A stretch of DNA of 63,240 nucleotides from Gemmatimonadaceae bacterium (lineage in GTDB: Bacteria; Gemmatimonadota; Gemmatimonadetes; Gemmatimonadales; Gemmatimonadaceae). The stretch is from assembly GCA_025931335.1 (NCBI GenBank), contig JAICNG010000007.1, positions 1-63,240 on the forward strand, in the 5' to 3' direction. The notes below the pieces were generated by a model that had not been told where the DNA came from, made no database searches, and saw only the letters and a program-made list of their open reading frames with translations. Within the stretch, counting starts at the first letter, position 1. Every line of letters starts with the position of its first letter. This document shows, piece by piece, positions 1 to 8,196 of the stretch. The position numbers were made by a program, and so were the translations under genes.

Positions 1-788
1 AGGCCGTAGCGGTCGAGCGGCACGAGGAGCCCGCTGCCCAGGTCGTGCAGCACGGGGATCTCCCGCGGCGCCGCGAGGCGCACGAGCTCGCCGAGCGACA
101 CGTCGGCGACGAAGCCCTCGAGCGCAAAGTTGCTGCGATGCACCTTGACGATCACGCCGTTGTCGGCGAGCGCGCGCTCGTAGTCGGCGAGGTGCGTGCG
201 ATTCGTCGTTCCCACTTCCACGAGATGGGCGCCGCTCTTCGCCATGATGTCCGGAATGCGGAAGCTGCCGCCGATCTCGACCAGCTCCCCGCGCGACACG
301 ATCGCCGGCCGTCCCTCCGCGAGCGAGTTCAACGCCAACACGAGGGCCGCCGCGCCATTGTTGACGACGAGCGCGTCTTCCGCCCCGGTGAGCTCGCGCA
401 GCAAGCCGACACAGTGCGCGTAGCGCGACCCGCGCGCCCCGCGATCGAGGTCATACTCGAGATTGGAGTACCCCTCGGCGACCTCCTGCATCGCGGCTAC
501 CGCGGCGGCGGCCAGCGGAGCACGGCCGAGGTTGGTGTGCAGGATGACCCCAGTGGCATTGATCACCGGGCGAAGGGAGCGGCGCTGGCGGAGGGCGAGC
601 GCATCGCGGATGGCCTCGCCCCACTCGCGGGCGTCGCGCGGCGCGTCGGTCCCCTCGCGCGCCGCGGCGACGGCGTCGCGGACGGCATTCACGACCAGCT
701 CGCGCGGCGCGGCGGCCAGCAGCGGACGAACCGCATCGCTGTCGAGCAGCGCGCTCACGCTGGGCAAGGCCCGCCGTGGATCGGTCAT
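1..788 (-). CDS. selA: L-seryl-tRNA(Sec) selenium transferase SelA (3' end outside window)
   Basis: SelA is a PLP enzyme that converts seryl-tRNA(Sec) to selenocysteinyl-tRNA(Sec) using selenophosphate. I translated the minus strand from the ATG at 788; the frame stays open to the window edge, giving about 262 residues. It begins MTDPRRALPSVSALLDS and contains INATGVILHTNLGRAPL near residues 77-93, followed by NLEYDLDRGARGSRYAH and VVNNGAAALVLAL, the conserved SelA N-terminal and PLP-fold segments. The PLP lysine lies beyond the window. The ATG overlaps the TGA of the upstream lipoprotein gene by 4 bp (ATGA), so translation is probably coupled. Its presence implies that the organism makes selenoproteins; selB, selC and selD are not in view. 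Confidence 0.93.
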   Translation of the reverse strand, partial: MTDPRRALPSVSALLDSDAVRPLLAAAPRELVVNAVRDAVAAAREGTDAPRDAREWGEAIRDALALRQRRSLRPVINATGVILHTNLGRAPLAAAAVAAMQEVAEGYSNLEYDLDRGARGSRYAHCVGLLRELTGAEDALVVNNGAAALVLALNSLAEGRPAIVSRGELVEIGGSFRIPDIMAKSGAHLVEVGTTNRTHLADYERALADNGVIVKVHRSNFALEGFVADVSLGELVRLAAPREIPVLHDLGSGLLVPLDRYG

Positions 789-1924
789 GGGGGCGGCGGG
801 GGCGTCCGTCGGGTGGTATCGGCCGGCGCCGCCCGCGGTGTGGTGAAGACGCGGGCGCTGGTGCCCGCGCGGCCGAGGAGGTTGCGCGCCTCGATCGCGA
901 TCAGGCGGTACGCCGTCTCGGGTCGAAGTGGCTCCGCGGTGAGCACGACGAAGCGCGCCACGGGGACAGGCCGTGGAAGCACCACCGAGTCGCGGCGTGG
1001 AGTGGGTGGCTGCCGTGCCGGCGGACGCCGCGTCGTGTCGGCTCGCGCGATCGAGTCGGCGCGCGCCCGGTCCCACACGTCGGCGGCCATCACCGCGCGA
1101 AGTCGCACCGGGCTCGAGTCGGGAGCCGTTAGGCGAAAGAGGGTCGTGTCGACGGTCTGCTCGGGATCGAGCGGCTGGTTCAGCTCCACCCGCAGCGTCA
1201 TGGAATCGAGCGCCTGCACGGTGTTGATGCGCGGAGGCAGCGTGTCGTGCACGAACGCCAGCAGGGTCAGCGACGCGGTGTCGCTCAGCGTGACCGAGAC
1301 GCTGTCGTACGCCTCGCGCGCATCGAGCGCGCGGTTCGTGTTCGCATCGATCCAGCCGCGCACCGTGTACGCGCCCGGGGGCAGGTGGGCGAGGGTGAAC
1401 CGGCCGGCGCTGTCGGTGCGCGCGACGTACACGATGCTGTCGGGCATCGCGATCGCCTCCACGGCGCCCGATCGCACTGCGTTCCCTGCCACCCAATCGT
1501 AGAGGATGCCCGCCACGCGTGTGTCGGGAATGGTCGGACCCGTGGCGAAGATCACCGACGCTCCGCTCCGCATGACGTTTCCGCGAAGATCGGTGATGCC
1601 GGGGAGTAGGGTGACCGTGTAGACCGCGTTCGGCTTCCAGTCGCGACGGGGCCGCACCGCAATCGAGCGGCGTCGCCAATCGACCCGGGGAAGTCCGTCG
1701 GTCGGCGAGATGAGCACGGCCTGCTCGAGTGAGGCAACGCCTGATGGTCGTTCGCTCACCACCTCGTCGAAGCGGAACTCCACACGATCCGGACGCGTGT
1801 TGACGGCCCCGCTTTCCGGGACGATGGCGATGAGGACGGGCGGGGCGGCGTCCGGGGGCCCGCCCGGGGGATCACCCTGTGATGCGCACGCGACCACCGC
1901 GGCGGCGACGATCAGTCGCCGCAC
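785..1924 (-). CDS. Ig-like domain lipoprotein
   Basis: A predicted exported lipoprotein of 379 aa when read from the GTG at 1924. It starts VRRLIVAAAVVACASQ, a short signal with a VVAC lipobox. An N-terminal Big_5/SbsA-type Ig-like domain (about residues 25-130) is followed by a carboxypeptidase-regulatory-like segment (GRFTLAHLPPGAYTVRGWID). A proline/arginine-rich stretch and a proline-rich C-terminus come after. The start overlaps the last 13 bp of valS, and the stop overlaps selA by ATGA, so all three genes look co-transcribed. The specific role is unknown. The open frame continues upstream to 2272 inside valS, but that extension has no signal sequence and is antisense-type noise in another frame. 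Confidence 0.75.
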   Translation of the reverse strand: MRRLIVAAAVVACASQGDPPGGPPDAAPPVLIAIVPESGAVNTRPDRVEFRFDEVVSERPSGVASLEQAVLISPTDGLPRVDWRRRSIAVRPRRDWKPNAVYTVTLLPGITDLRGNVMRSGASVIFATGPTIPDTRVAGILYDWVAGNAVRSGAVEAIAMPDSIVYVARTDSAGRFTLAHLPPGAYTVRGWIDANTNRALDAREAYDSVSVTLSDTASLTLLAFVHDTLPPRINTVQALDSMTLRVELNQPLDPEQTVDTTLFRLTAPDSSPVRLRAVMAADVWDRARADSIARADTTRRPPARQPPTPRRDSVVLPRPVPVARFVVLTAEPLRPETAYRLIAIEARNLLGRAGTSARVFTTPRAAPADTTRRTPPPPP

Positions 1925-4713
1925 AGCGTCTTCACCTTCTCGGCGAGTACCAGGCGCCGCGCCGACCACTCGCGATGCTTCGCGCGCTCGGCATCGACGA
2001 CCTCGGCCTTGGCCCGGGTGAGAAATGCCGGGTTCTCGAGGCGCGCGCTCAGCGCGCTGAGCTGCTTGTCGAGATTGGCGAGCTCGCCGCGCTGCCGCTC
2101 GCACTCGCGCCGCACGTCGATCAATCCCTCGAGCGGAACGATGAGCGACCAATGGCTCGGGAGAACCGCGTGCGCGGCGGCGCCCGTGGGCGCGTGCGTC
2201 GCGAGCGTCACGCGGCTCTTCGTGAGGCGGCCAATGAGCGACGCCTCCTCGCGAAGGACGCCTTCCACCCATCGCCCATCAGCGCCCGGAACGCTCGCGT
2301 CGCCGCTGGGAGGCGCGAGCACGACGTCGACGATCGTCCCGGGAGGCACCGCATACTCCGCACGCAGCCGGCGGATAGCCGTCACCGCCGCGCGCACCTC
2401 CTCGAACTCGCGCTCGGGTGCGGCGAACCGCTGATCGATCTCTGGCCACTGGGCGGCGGCCAGAAGCTCGTCCTCACGGCGTCCGGGGAGTCGCTGCCAG
2501 AGCGCTTCCGTGATGAACGGCACGATCGGGTGCAGCAGCCGCAGCGCGCGGTCAAACACGTGCACGAGCACCGCACGCGCCACGTCGCGATCGGGCGACG
2601 CGTCGCCCAACCGCCCTTTCGACACCTCGACGTACCAGTCGGCCAGCTCGTCCCAGACGAAGCGACGCGCCACTTCGGAATACGCGTCGAGGCGCATCCC
2701 GACTCGCCCCCCTCCCTCGGGCCAGCGCGCGCCAGCGGTACCCGGAGGATGCGATGGGCCCAGCGCTGACTCGATGCTCGCGATCGCCTCGTTGAGCCGC
2801 GCGAGAATCCACCGGTCGGCGCGCGTGAGGCGCTCGACGTCGTGCTCCGCCAGCGGCACGGCCGTTCCGCCGCCGAGGTTGCCTAACAGGAAGCGACCGA
2901 TGTTCCAGAGCTTGGTCGCGAAGTTGCGACCCGGAGAAAAGGACTGCTCCAGGTTGTTCGGATCGAGGATCTGGTCGACGCCGAGGCCCATCCCCGACAC
3001 CACCGTCCACCGCAGCGCGTCCGCTCCGTACAGGTTCACGACATCCAGGGGGTCGATCCCGTTGGCGAGCGACTTCGACATCTTGCGGTGTTGTGTGTCG
3101 CGAACCATTCCGTGCAGGAACACCGTGTGAAACGGATGCCGGCCATCGAAGAAGTAGCCGGCCATGATCATGCGAGCGACCCAGAAGAACAGGATGTCGG
3201 GACCGGTGACGAGCACGTCCGTCGGGTAGAACGCGCGGTAGTCGCGGGCGTTCGTGTCGGGCCAGCCCAGCGTCGAGAGCGGCCACAGCCACGACGAGAA
3301 CCAGGTGTCGAGCACGTCCTCGTCCTGGCGCACGCGTCCGCCGCAGCGGGTGCACCGGTCGAGGTCGGTCCGGCTGGCCGTCTGCGTACCGCATGCATCG
3401 CAGTACCACACTGGAATGCGGTGGCCCCACCACAGCTGCCGCGAGATGTTCCAGTCGCGGATGTTCTCCATCCAGTGGACGTAGACCCCTTCCCACCGGT
3501 CGGGAAGAATTCGGATGGTGCCATCGCGCACCGCCTGGAGCGCCGGCTCCGCCAACGGCTTCATGCGCACGAACCACTGATCGCTCAAGCGCGGCTCGAC
3601 GACGGTGTCGCAGCGGTAGCACCGCCGCACCGAGTGCTGATGGGGCTCGACCTTCACCAGCTGCCCGCTGGCGCGCAGGCGCTCGGCGATCCGCTCGCGC
3701 GCCTCGAACCGATCGAGTCCACGCAGCTCGTCAGGCACGCGCCCATCGGCGTCCGTCACCTCGCGAACGATCGCGTGCTCGTCGATGATGACCGGCATCG
3801 ACAGGGTGTGCCGCAGCCCGACCTCGAAGTCGTTCGCGTCGTGCGCGGGCGTGATCTTCACCACGCCGGTGCCGAACGCCGGATCCGCATAGGCATCGGC
3901 GATGATCGGAATCTCGACGTCCACGATCGGCAGCACGACGTTGCGGCCGATCACGTCGCGATACCGTTCGTCGTCGGGGTTCACGGCCACCGCCACGTCG
4001 CCGAGCATCGTCTCCGGGCGCGTCGTCGCGACGACGAGGACGCGGCCGGGATCCCCGGCGAGCGGATACGCGATGTGGTAGAGCTTGCCGGTGGTCTCGT
4101 GCGGCTCGGCCTCCTCGTCGGACAGCGACGTAAGGCAGCGTGGGCACCAGTGGATGACGCGATGGCCGCGATAGACGAGCCCCTTCTCATACAGACGGAC
4201 GAACGCTTCGCGCACCGCACGCGACAGCTCGGGAGAGAGCGTGTACGCCGTCCGCGACCAATCGCACGAGCAGCCGATCGCTTCGAGCTGCTTGAGGATG
4301 GCTCCGCCCGTCTCGCGCACGAACGTCTCGGTGCGGCTGACGAACTCTGCGCGGCCCACGTCGAAGCGAGTCTTCTTCTCCGAGCGCCAGATCAGCTTCT
4401 CGACCACGTTCTGCGTGGCGATGCCGGCGTGGTCGGTGCCGGGGACCCAGAGCGCCTCGTCCCCCGCCATGCGCCGCCACCGGATGAGCACGTCCTGCGC
4501 GACATTGTCCAGCCCGTGTCCCATGTGGAGCACGGCGGTGACGTTCGGCGGCGGGATGACGATCGTGAACGGCTCGCGCTCGCCGCCAACGCGCCGCGAG
4601 CGATCGGCGCGCGCGGTAAAGACGCCGGCGGCGAGCCAGCGCTCGTAGATCGGCCGCTCGATGGCGACCGGGTCGAACTGGGCGGCCAGGGACTCGAGGG
4701 AGAAGCTGGTCAT
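1912..4713 (-). CDS. valS: Valyl-tRNA synthetase
   Basis: Class I synthetase (933 aa) that charges tRNA-Val and edits mischarged Thr. The Rossmann-fold signature HMGH is at residues 63-66 (VTAVLHMGHGLDN) and the KMSKS loop is in HRKMSKSLANGIDP. CPRC, CYRC and CDAC/CTRC pairs suggest zinc knuckles. The C-terminus is a charged coiled coil (ERQRGELANLDKQLSAL), the normal ValS tRNA-binding arm. I chose ATG 4713 (MTSFSLESLAAQFDP), which matches the family start; a TTG four codons upstream at 4725 is also possible. No strong ribosome-binding site is visible. A heptad palindrome occupies most of the 195-bp gap to the upstream BON gene. Confidence 0.97.
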   Translation of the reverse strand: MTSFSLESLAAQFDPVAIERPIYERWLAAGVFTARADRSRRVGGEREPFTIVIPPPNVTAVLHMGHGLDNVAQDVLIRWRRMAGDEALWVPGTDHAGIATQNVVEKLIWRSEKKTRFDVGRAEFVSRTETFVRETGGAILKQLEAIGCSCDWSRTAYTLSPELSRAVREAFVRLYEKGLVYRGHRVIHWCPRCLTSLSDEEAEPHETTGKLYHIAYPLAGDPGRVLVVATTRPETMLGDVAVAVNPDDERYRDVIGRNVVLPIVDVEIPIIADAYADPAFGTGVVKITPAHDANDFEVGLRHTLSMPVIIDEHAIVREVTDADGRVPDELRGLDRFEARERIAERLRASGQLVKVEPHQHSVRRCYRCDTVVEPRLSDQWFVRMKPLAEPALQAVRDGTIRILPDRWEGVYVHWMENIRDWNISRQLWWGHRIPVWYCDACGTQTASRTDLDRCTRCGGRVRQDEDVLDTWFSSWLWPLSTLGWPDTNARDYRAFYPTDVLVTGPDILFFWVARMIMAGYFFDGRHPFHTVFLHGMVRDTQHRKMSKSLANGIDPLDVVNLYGADALRWTVVSGMGLGVDQILDPNNLEQSFSPGRNFATKLWNIGRFLLGNLGGGTAVPLAEHDVERLTRADRWILARLNEAIASIESALGPSHPPGTAGARWPEGGGRVGMRLDAYSEVARRFVWDELADWYVEVSKGRLGDASPDRDVARAVLVHVFDRALRLLHPIVPFITEALWQRLPGRREDELLAAAQWPEIDQRFAAPEREFEEVRAAVTAIRRLRAEYAVPPGTIVDVVLAPPSGDASVPGADGRWVEGVLREEASLIGRLTKSRVTLATHAPTGAAAHAVLPSHWSLIVPLEGLIDVRRECERQRGELANLDKQLSALSARLENPAFLTRAKAEVVDAERAKHREWSARRLVLAEKVKTLCGD

Positions 4714-4759
4714 GCGTGAAAACAACTCTGAGCGCTGGCTACTCGCTAGCCGGAACCCA

Positions 4760-4905
4760 GGGATCAGGAGTCAGGAGTCAGGGATCAGGGGTGGAAAGGG
4801 CGGCGCCGCTTCGCGGCTGCCGCCTCATCAGATGAGCAAACGGCCGCGCACTGCGCGGCCGTTTGCCTTCCACCCCTCACTCTGACTCCTGCCTTCTGAC
4901 CCCTA
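4760..4905. repeat. Heptad-armed palindromic element, copy A
   Basis: The left arm (4760-4800) is a run of GGGATCA/GGAGTCA heptads. The right arm (4866-4905) is its approximate reverse complement (GACTCCT, GACCCCT). Between them are two GC hairpins: one near 4800-4825 and a 14-bp perfect stem CAAACGGCCGCGCA/TGCGCGGCCGTTTG at 4837-4865. They are separated by CATCAGATGAGC, a core also present in copy C. The element ends 3 nt from the stop codon of the minus-strand BON gene, so it lies at that gene's 3' end and could act as a terminator. Confidence 0.8.
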
Positions 4906-4908
4906 AAA

Positions 4909-5697
4909 TCAATCCGCTCGCGGCGGCTCGTCGATGCCGAGCGGATCGGCGACGTGATCCGCCTTCGGGACGCCCGTGGGAGCGATCGGGCTGCCATCGG
5001 TGCGGCCTCCGCGGCGCGCCTTGCGGGCATTCGTGCGCCGAACGCCGCGATCGGGCGTGTCTTCCGCCGCCTGCTCGAGCGCATGCTGCTCGGCCAGCCA
5101 GCGGTTCTCGAGCTCGGGCTTGGGATCGGCGTGGCGGTCGAGCTCTTCCGAGTTCCCCTGGCGCCGGCGGCCGGTGCCGACACGCTGTCCCTCCCAGCGT
5201 CCTTCGTTCGGTGCCGGGTCTCCGTCGGCATGCCGCTGGGCGTTGTCGTCGAGCATGTCTTCCTCCTCCCCAACGATGATTCGATTGACGACCGTCTCGA
5301 CGCCGGGCACCCCGCGCGTGATAGTCGTCGCCCGCTCCGATTCGTCCTCGATCTCGACCCAGCCGGTGAGCTCGATGGTGCCCTCGCCGACGGCGCCGAT
5401 GTCGATGCCGCGCTCGCTCAGGATGGGATCGTTGCGGAAGGCCTCGAGGACGCGCTCCTCGAGCGCGGTGTCGAGACTCTCATCGGCCGTGAGGCCTCGC
5501 GAGATGCGGTAGTGGTCCACGTCCTCGCCGCGCAGTCCCGCGATCCGGTCGCGCAGCCTCGACGACAGTCCCGAAATGCCGCCGACCTTCTGCGCCATGA
5601 TGACGCCGACGACGAAGCCGGCCGCGACGCCGATCCCGATCTTCGCGAGGGCGCCGCCGAGCGACTCGCCCTCGTCGTGATAACGAAATGGAGCCAT
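4909..5697 (-). CDS. BON-domain membrane protein
   Basis: A 262-aa protein starting MAPFRYHDEGESLGG at ATG 5697, with GGGA about 8 nt upstream. Residues about 12-36 form one hydrophobic, glycine-rich segment (KIGIGVAAGFVVGVIMAQKVGG) resembling a YtxH-like anchor. A BON domain follows (about 80-155, with GTIELTGWVEIEDE and VPGVETVVNRIIV), a fold usually linked to envelope or membrane association. The C-terminal 100 residues are highly charged, Arg-rich and probably disordered. The frame extends upstream to 5778, but that part includes sequence with no start signal. The gene is divergent from the small membrane ORF and thrS. Function is not known beyond a likely envelope role. Confidence 0.8.
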   Translation of the reverse strand: MAPFRYHDEGESLGGALAKIGIGVAAGFVVGVIMAQKVGGISGLSSRLRDRIAGLRGEDVDHYRISRGLTADESLDTALEERVLEAFRNDPILSERGIDIGAVGEGTIELTGWVEIEDESERATTITRGVPGVETVVNRIIVGEEEDMLDDNAQRHADGDPAPNEGRWEGQRVGTGRRRQGNSEELDRHADPKPELENRWLAEQHALEQAAEDTPDRGVRRTNARKARRGGRTDGSPIAPTGVPKADHVADPLGIDEPPRAD

Positions 5698-5814
5698 GCA
5701 ATTCCCTGTGGCGGAGGTGGTATCGGAAGGGTAGCTTTCCGGGTGAGTACACGCGAGTAGAGGCAAGAAGAAGGCCACCTACCGCCTCCCTGTTCGCCCT
5801 TCCGAAATCCCGCA

Positions 5815-5967
5815 ATGACCTCACCCGAGCCCTCTCGTCCGGAGCGAGGATCCGCCGGCCGCGTGGTAATCTGGCTCATCGCCGGGTTGCTGCTGGTCAT
5901 CGGACTCTACCTGTATTTTCGATTCGGACGCGAAACGCCAGCCGTCATCCACGGGATGCTCTCGTGA
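5815..5967 (+). CDS. Small single-pass membrane protein (50 aa)
   Basis: A short ORF beginning MTSPEPSRPERGSAGRVV and continuing through one strongly hydrophobic helix (WLIAGLLLVIGLYLYF, about residues 20-35) to a short tail ending HGMLS. The pattern of polar N-terminus, single helix and short tail looks like a genuine small membrane protein. Its TGA (5965-5967) overlaps a GTG at 5964 that is in frame with thrS, giving a GTGA junction, which argues that it is translated upstream of thrS. I do not recognise a family. Confidence 0.5.
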   Translation: MTSPEPSRPERGSAGRVVIWLIAGLLLVIGLYLYFRFGRETPAVIHGMLS

Positions 5968-5984
5968 TTCACGGCGCGACCGAC

Positions 5985-7946
5985 ATGTTGATGCTGACGC
6001 TTCCCGATGGGTCCACGCGGGAGGTGGCGCCCGGCACGCTCCCCCGCGACGTCGTGGCGTCGATTGGCGCTGGCCTCTTGCGGGCCGCCATCGCCGTCGA
6101 GGTCAACGGGCGGGTGCAGGACCTCGTGACGCCCATTCGCGAAGGGGGCGCCTTCCGTGTCCTGACCGAGCGCGACGCGACGTCGCTCGACGTTCTCCGG
6201 CACTCGGCCGCTCACGTTCTCGCAACGGCGGTTAGGCGGCTTCGCCCGGACGCGAGGATCGGGTTCGGTCCCGCGATCGACGACGGGTTCTACTACGACT
6301 TCGAGGTTACGCGCCCGTTCACACCTGACGATGTCGCGGTGTTCGAGGATGAGATGCGCAAGGTCGTGGCGGAAAAGCTGCCGTTCGTCCGGGAGGAGGT
6401 GGACAAGCCGGCGGCGCGCCGCCGCTTTGCCGACGATCCGCTCAAGCTCGAGCGACTCGAGGAGCTCGGCCCCAATGAGGTGATCTCCGTCTACACGGAC
6501 GGTCCCTTCGTCGACCTCTGCCGCGGACCGCACGTCCCCGACACGTCGTACGTGAAACACTTCAAGCTGCTCTCGACCGCGGCGGCGTACTGGCGCGGCG
6601 ATGAAAAGCGGCAGACGCTCCAGCGCATCTACGGCACCGCGTTCTTCAAGAAGGAGGAGCTCGAGCAGCACCTGCACCGCCTCGAGGAGGCGAAGCGCCG
6701 CGATCACCGGGTGATCGGCAAGCAGCTCGACCTCTTCTCGATCCAGGACATGGTCGGTCCCGGTCTCGTGTTCTGGCATCCGCGCGGGGCAAAGGTGAAA
6801 TGGCTTCTCTCGCGCGCGGTCGAGGACGACAACGTGGTCAGCGGGTACGAGATCGTGTACACGCCGAACATCACTCGCGAAGAGCTGTTTCGCGTCTCGG
6901 GCCACCTGCCGCTCTACGAGTCGAATCAGTACCCCGCGATGGCGGCCGGCGCCGGGGAGTCGGAAGATGTGCGCTATCGGGTGAAGCCGATGAACTGCCC
7001 GATGCATGCGCTCATCTACAAGTCGCAGCCGCGGAGCTACCGCGACCTGCCCCTGCGGCTCTCGGAGGTGGCGAACGTCTACCGGAACGAGAAGTCGGGT
7101 GTGCTCCACGGGCTGCTGCGCGTGCGCGGCCTGTCGATGGACGACGCACACATCTTCTGCACGCTCGATCAGGCGGAGGACGAGATCTTCCTCTGTCTCG
7201 ATCAGGTCGATCGTCTCGTGCGGCAGACCTTCGGCTTCGAGCTGGATTTCGAGGTCTCCACGCGACCCGCGGAGAAGCTGGGAGACGACGCTACCTGGGA
7301 GCGGGCCGAGGAGATCCTGAAGCACGCGCTCGAGCGCAAACAGATTCCTTACCGGATCGATGCTGGCGGCGGCGCCTTCTACGGGCCGAAGATTGACGTG
7401 AAGTTTCGGGATGCCATTGGGCGGCTTTGGCAGGGGCCCACGATCCAGCTCGACTTCCAGCTTCCGGAGCGCTTCGAGCTCGAGTACACCGGCGCGGACA
7501 ACAAAGCGCATCGCCCGGTGATGATCCACCGCGCGATCTACGGGACCCTGGAGCGGTTCATCGGCGCGCTGATCGAGCACCTGGCGGGGGCGTTCCCCAC
7601 CTGGCTGGCGCCCGAGCAGGTGCGCGTCATCTCGATCACCGATGCGCAGCGGGACGCCGCCGCCGATGCGGCACGCCGCATGACGGAAGCGGGGATGCGT
7701 GTGCATCTCGACGACCGGTCGGAGACGCTCAAGTACAAGATCGCGGAGGGGATGCGATTGAAGGTCCCGTATCTCGCGGTCGTGGGAAAGCGTGAGGCCG
7801 AGCAGGGCACCATCGCCGTCAGCGTGCGTGGTGCGGGCGAGAAGCAGCATCCCGTGCCGGTGCCGGTGGACGAGTTCATCGCGCGCGTGAAGGCGGAGAT
7901 CTCATCGCGCGCCGTCGAGCTCCGTGCGGCGGGTTCGGTATCCTGA
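5985..7946 (+). CDS. thrS: Threonyl-tRNA synthetase
   Basis: Class II synthetase of 653 aa from ATG 5985. It has an N-terminal TGS domain (MLMLTLPDGSTREVAPG), then the editing/SAD domain with HSAAHVLATAV. The catalytic core contains WHPRGAK, the zinc-binding MNCPMHALIYK, and RNEKSGVLHGLLRVRG. A C-terminal HGTP anticodon-binding domain ends with KAEISSRAVELR. An in-frame GTG at 5964, overlapping the stop of the upstream small ORF, is a plausible alternative start that would add seven residues. A heptad-type inverted repeat begins only a few bases after the stop. Confidence 0.97.
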   Translation: MLMLTLPDGSTREVAPGTLPRDVVASIGAGLLRAAIAVEVNGRVQDLVTPIREGGAFRVLTERDATSLDVLRHSAAHVLATAVRRLRPDARIGFGPAIDDGFYYDFEVTRPFTPDDVAVFEDEMRKVVAEKLPFVREEVDKPAARRRFADDPLKLERLEELGPNEVISVYTDGPFVDLCRGPHVPDTSYVKHFKLLSTAAAYWRGDEKRQTLQRIYGTAFFKKEELEQHLHRLEEAKRRDHRVIGKQLDLFSIQDMVGPGLVFWHPRGAKVKWLLSRAVEDDNVVSGYEIVYTPNITREELFRVSGHLPLYESNQYPAMAAGAGESEDVRYRVKPMNCPMHALIYKSQPRSYRDLPLRLSEVANVYRNEKSGVLHGLLRVRGLSMDDAHIFCTLDQAEDEIFLCLDQVDRLVRQTFGFELDFEVSTRPAEKLGDDATWERAEEILKHALERKQIPYRIDAGGGAFYGPKIDVKFRDAIGRLWQGPTIQLDFQLPERFELEYTGADNKAHRPVMIHRAIYGTLERFIGALIEHLAGAFPTWLAPEQVRVISITDAQRDAAADAARRMTEAGMRVHLDDRSETLKYKIAEGMRLKVPYLAVVGKREAEQGTIAVSVRGAGEKQHPVPVPVDEFIARVKAEISSRAVELRAAGSVS

Positions 7947-7951
7947 GCTTC

Positions 7952-8150
7952 TGGAACCGCAGGTGGCCGCAGACGAACGTCAACTAACCTGTGTTGGCTT
8001 CTGTGCGATTGTCACTCACAGGGCGTGACAGGCAACGACGATTTTTCAGGCGCTTTTTGGCATTAAGGGAGCCCCTCGTGACCGTTTGCCTACGGCCTTC
8101 CAACACGCAGGCCGTGCTGCGGCTTTCTGCGGCCATCTGCGGTTCCAACA
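7952..8150. repeat. Heptad-type inverted repeat, copy L
   Basis: GGAACCGCAGGTGGCCGCAGA starting at 7952 is mirrored by CTGCGGCCATCTGCGGTTCC near 8131-8150. An inner pair (CCTGTGTTGG / CCAACACGCAGG) extends the palindrome. The right arm is a loose CTGCGGC heptad run. The element starts within 6 nt of the thrS stop and fills most of the 250-bp gap before the S9 peptidase gene. I see no other gene in that gap. Confidence 0.55.
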
Positions 8151-8196
8151 GCAGTCCACCGCGATCAACAATGCCCTTTCCCTCGCCGGAGGTTTC

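Noticed and set aside
45..1502. Long plus-strand ORF (485 aa)
   Set aside because: It is antisense to selA and the lipoprotein gene; composition is Arg/Ala-rich with no domains. The minus-strand reading gives clear SelA.
4760..4905. Heptad runs as CRISPR-like repeats
   Set aside because: Units are 7 bp with no spacers of unique sequence and no cas genes nearby.
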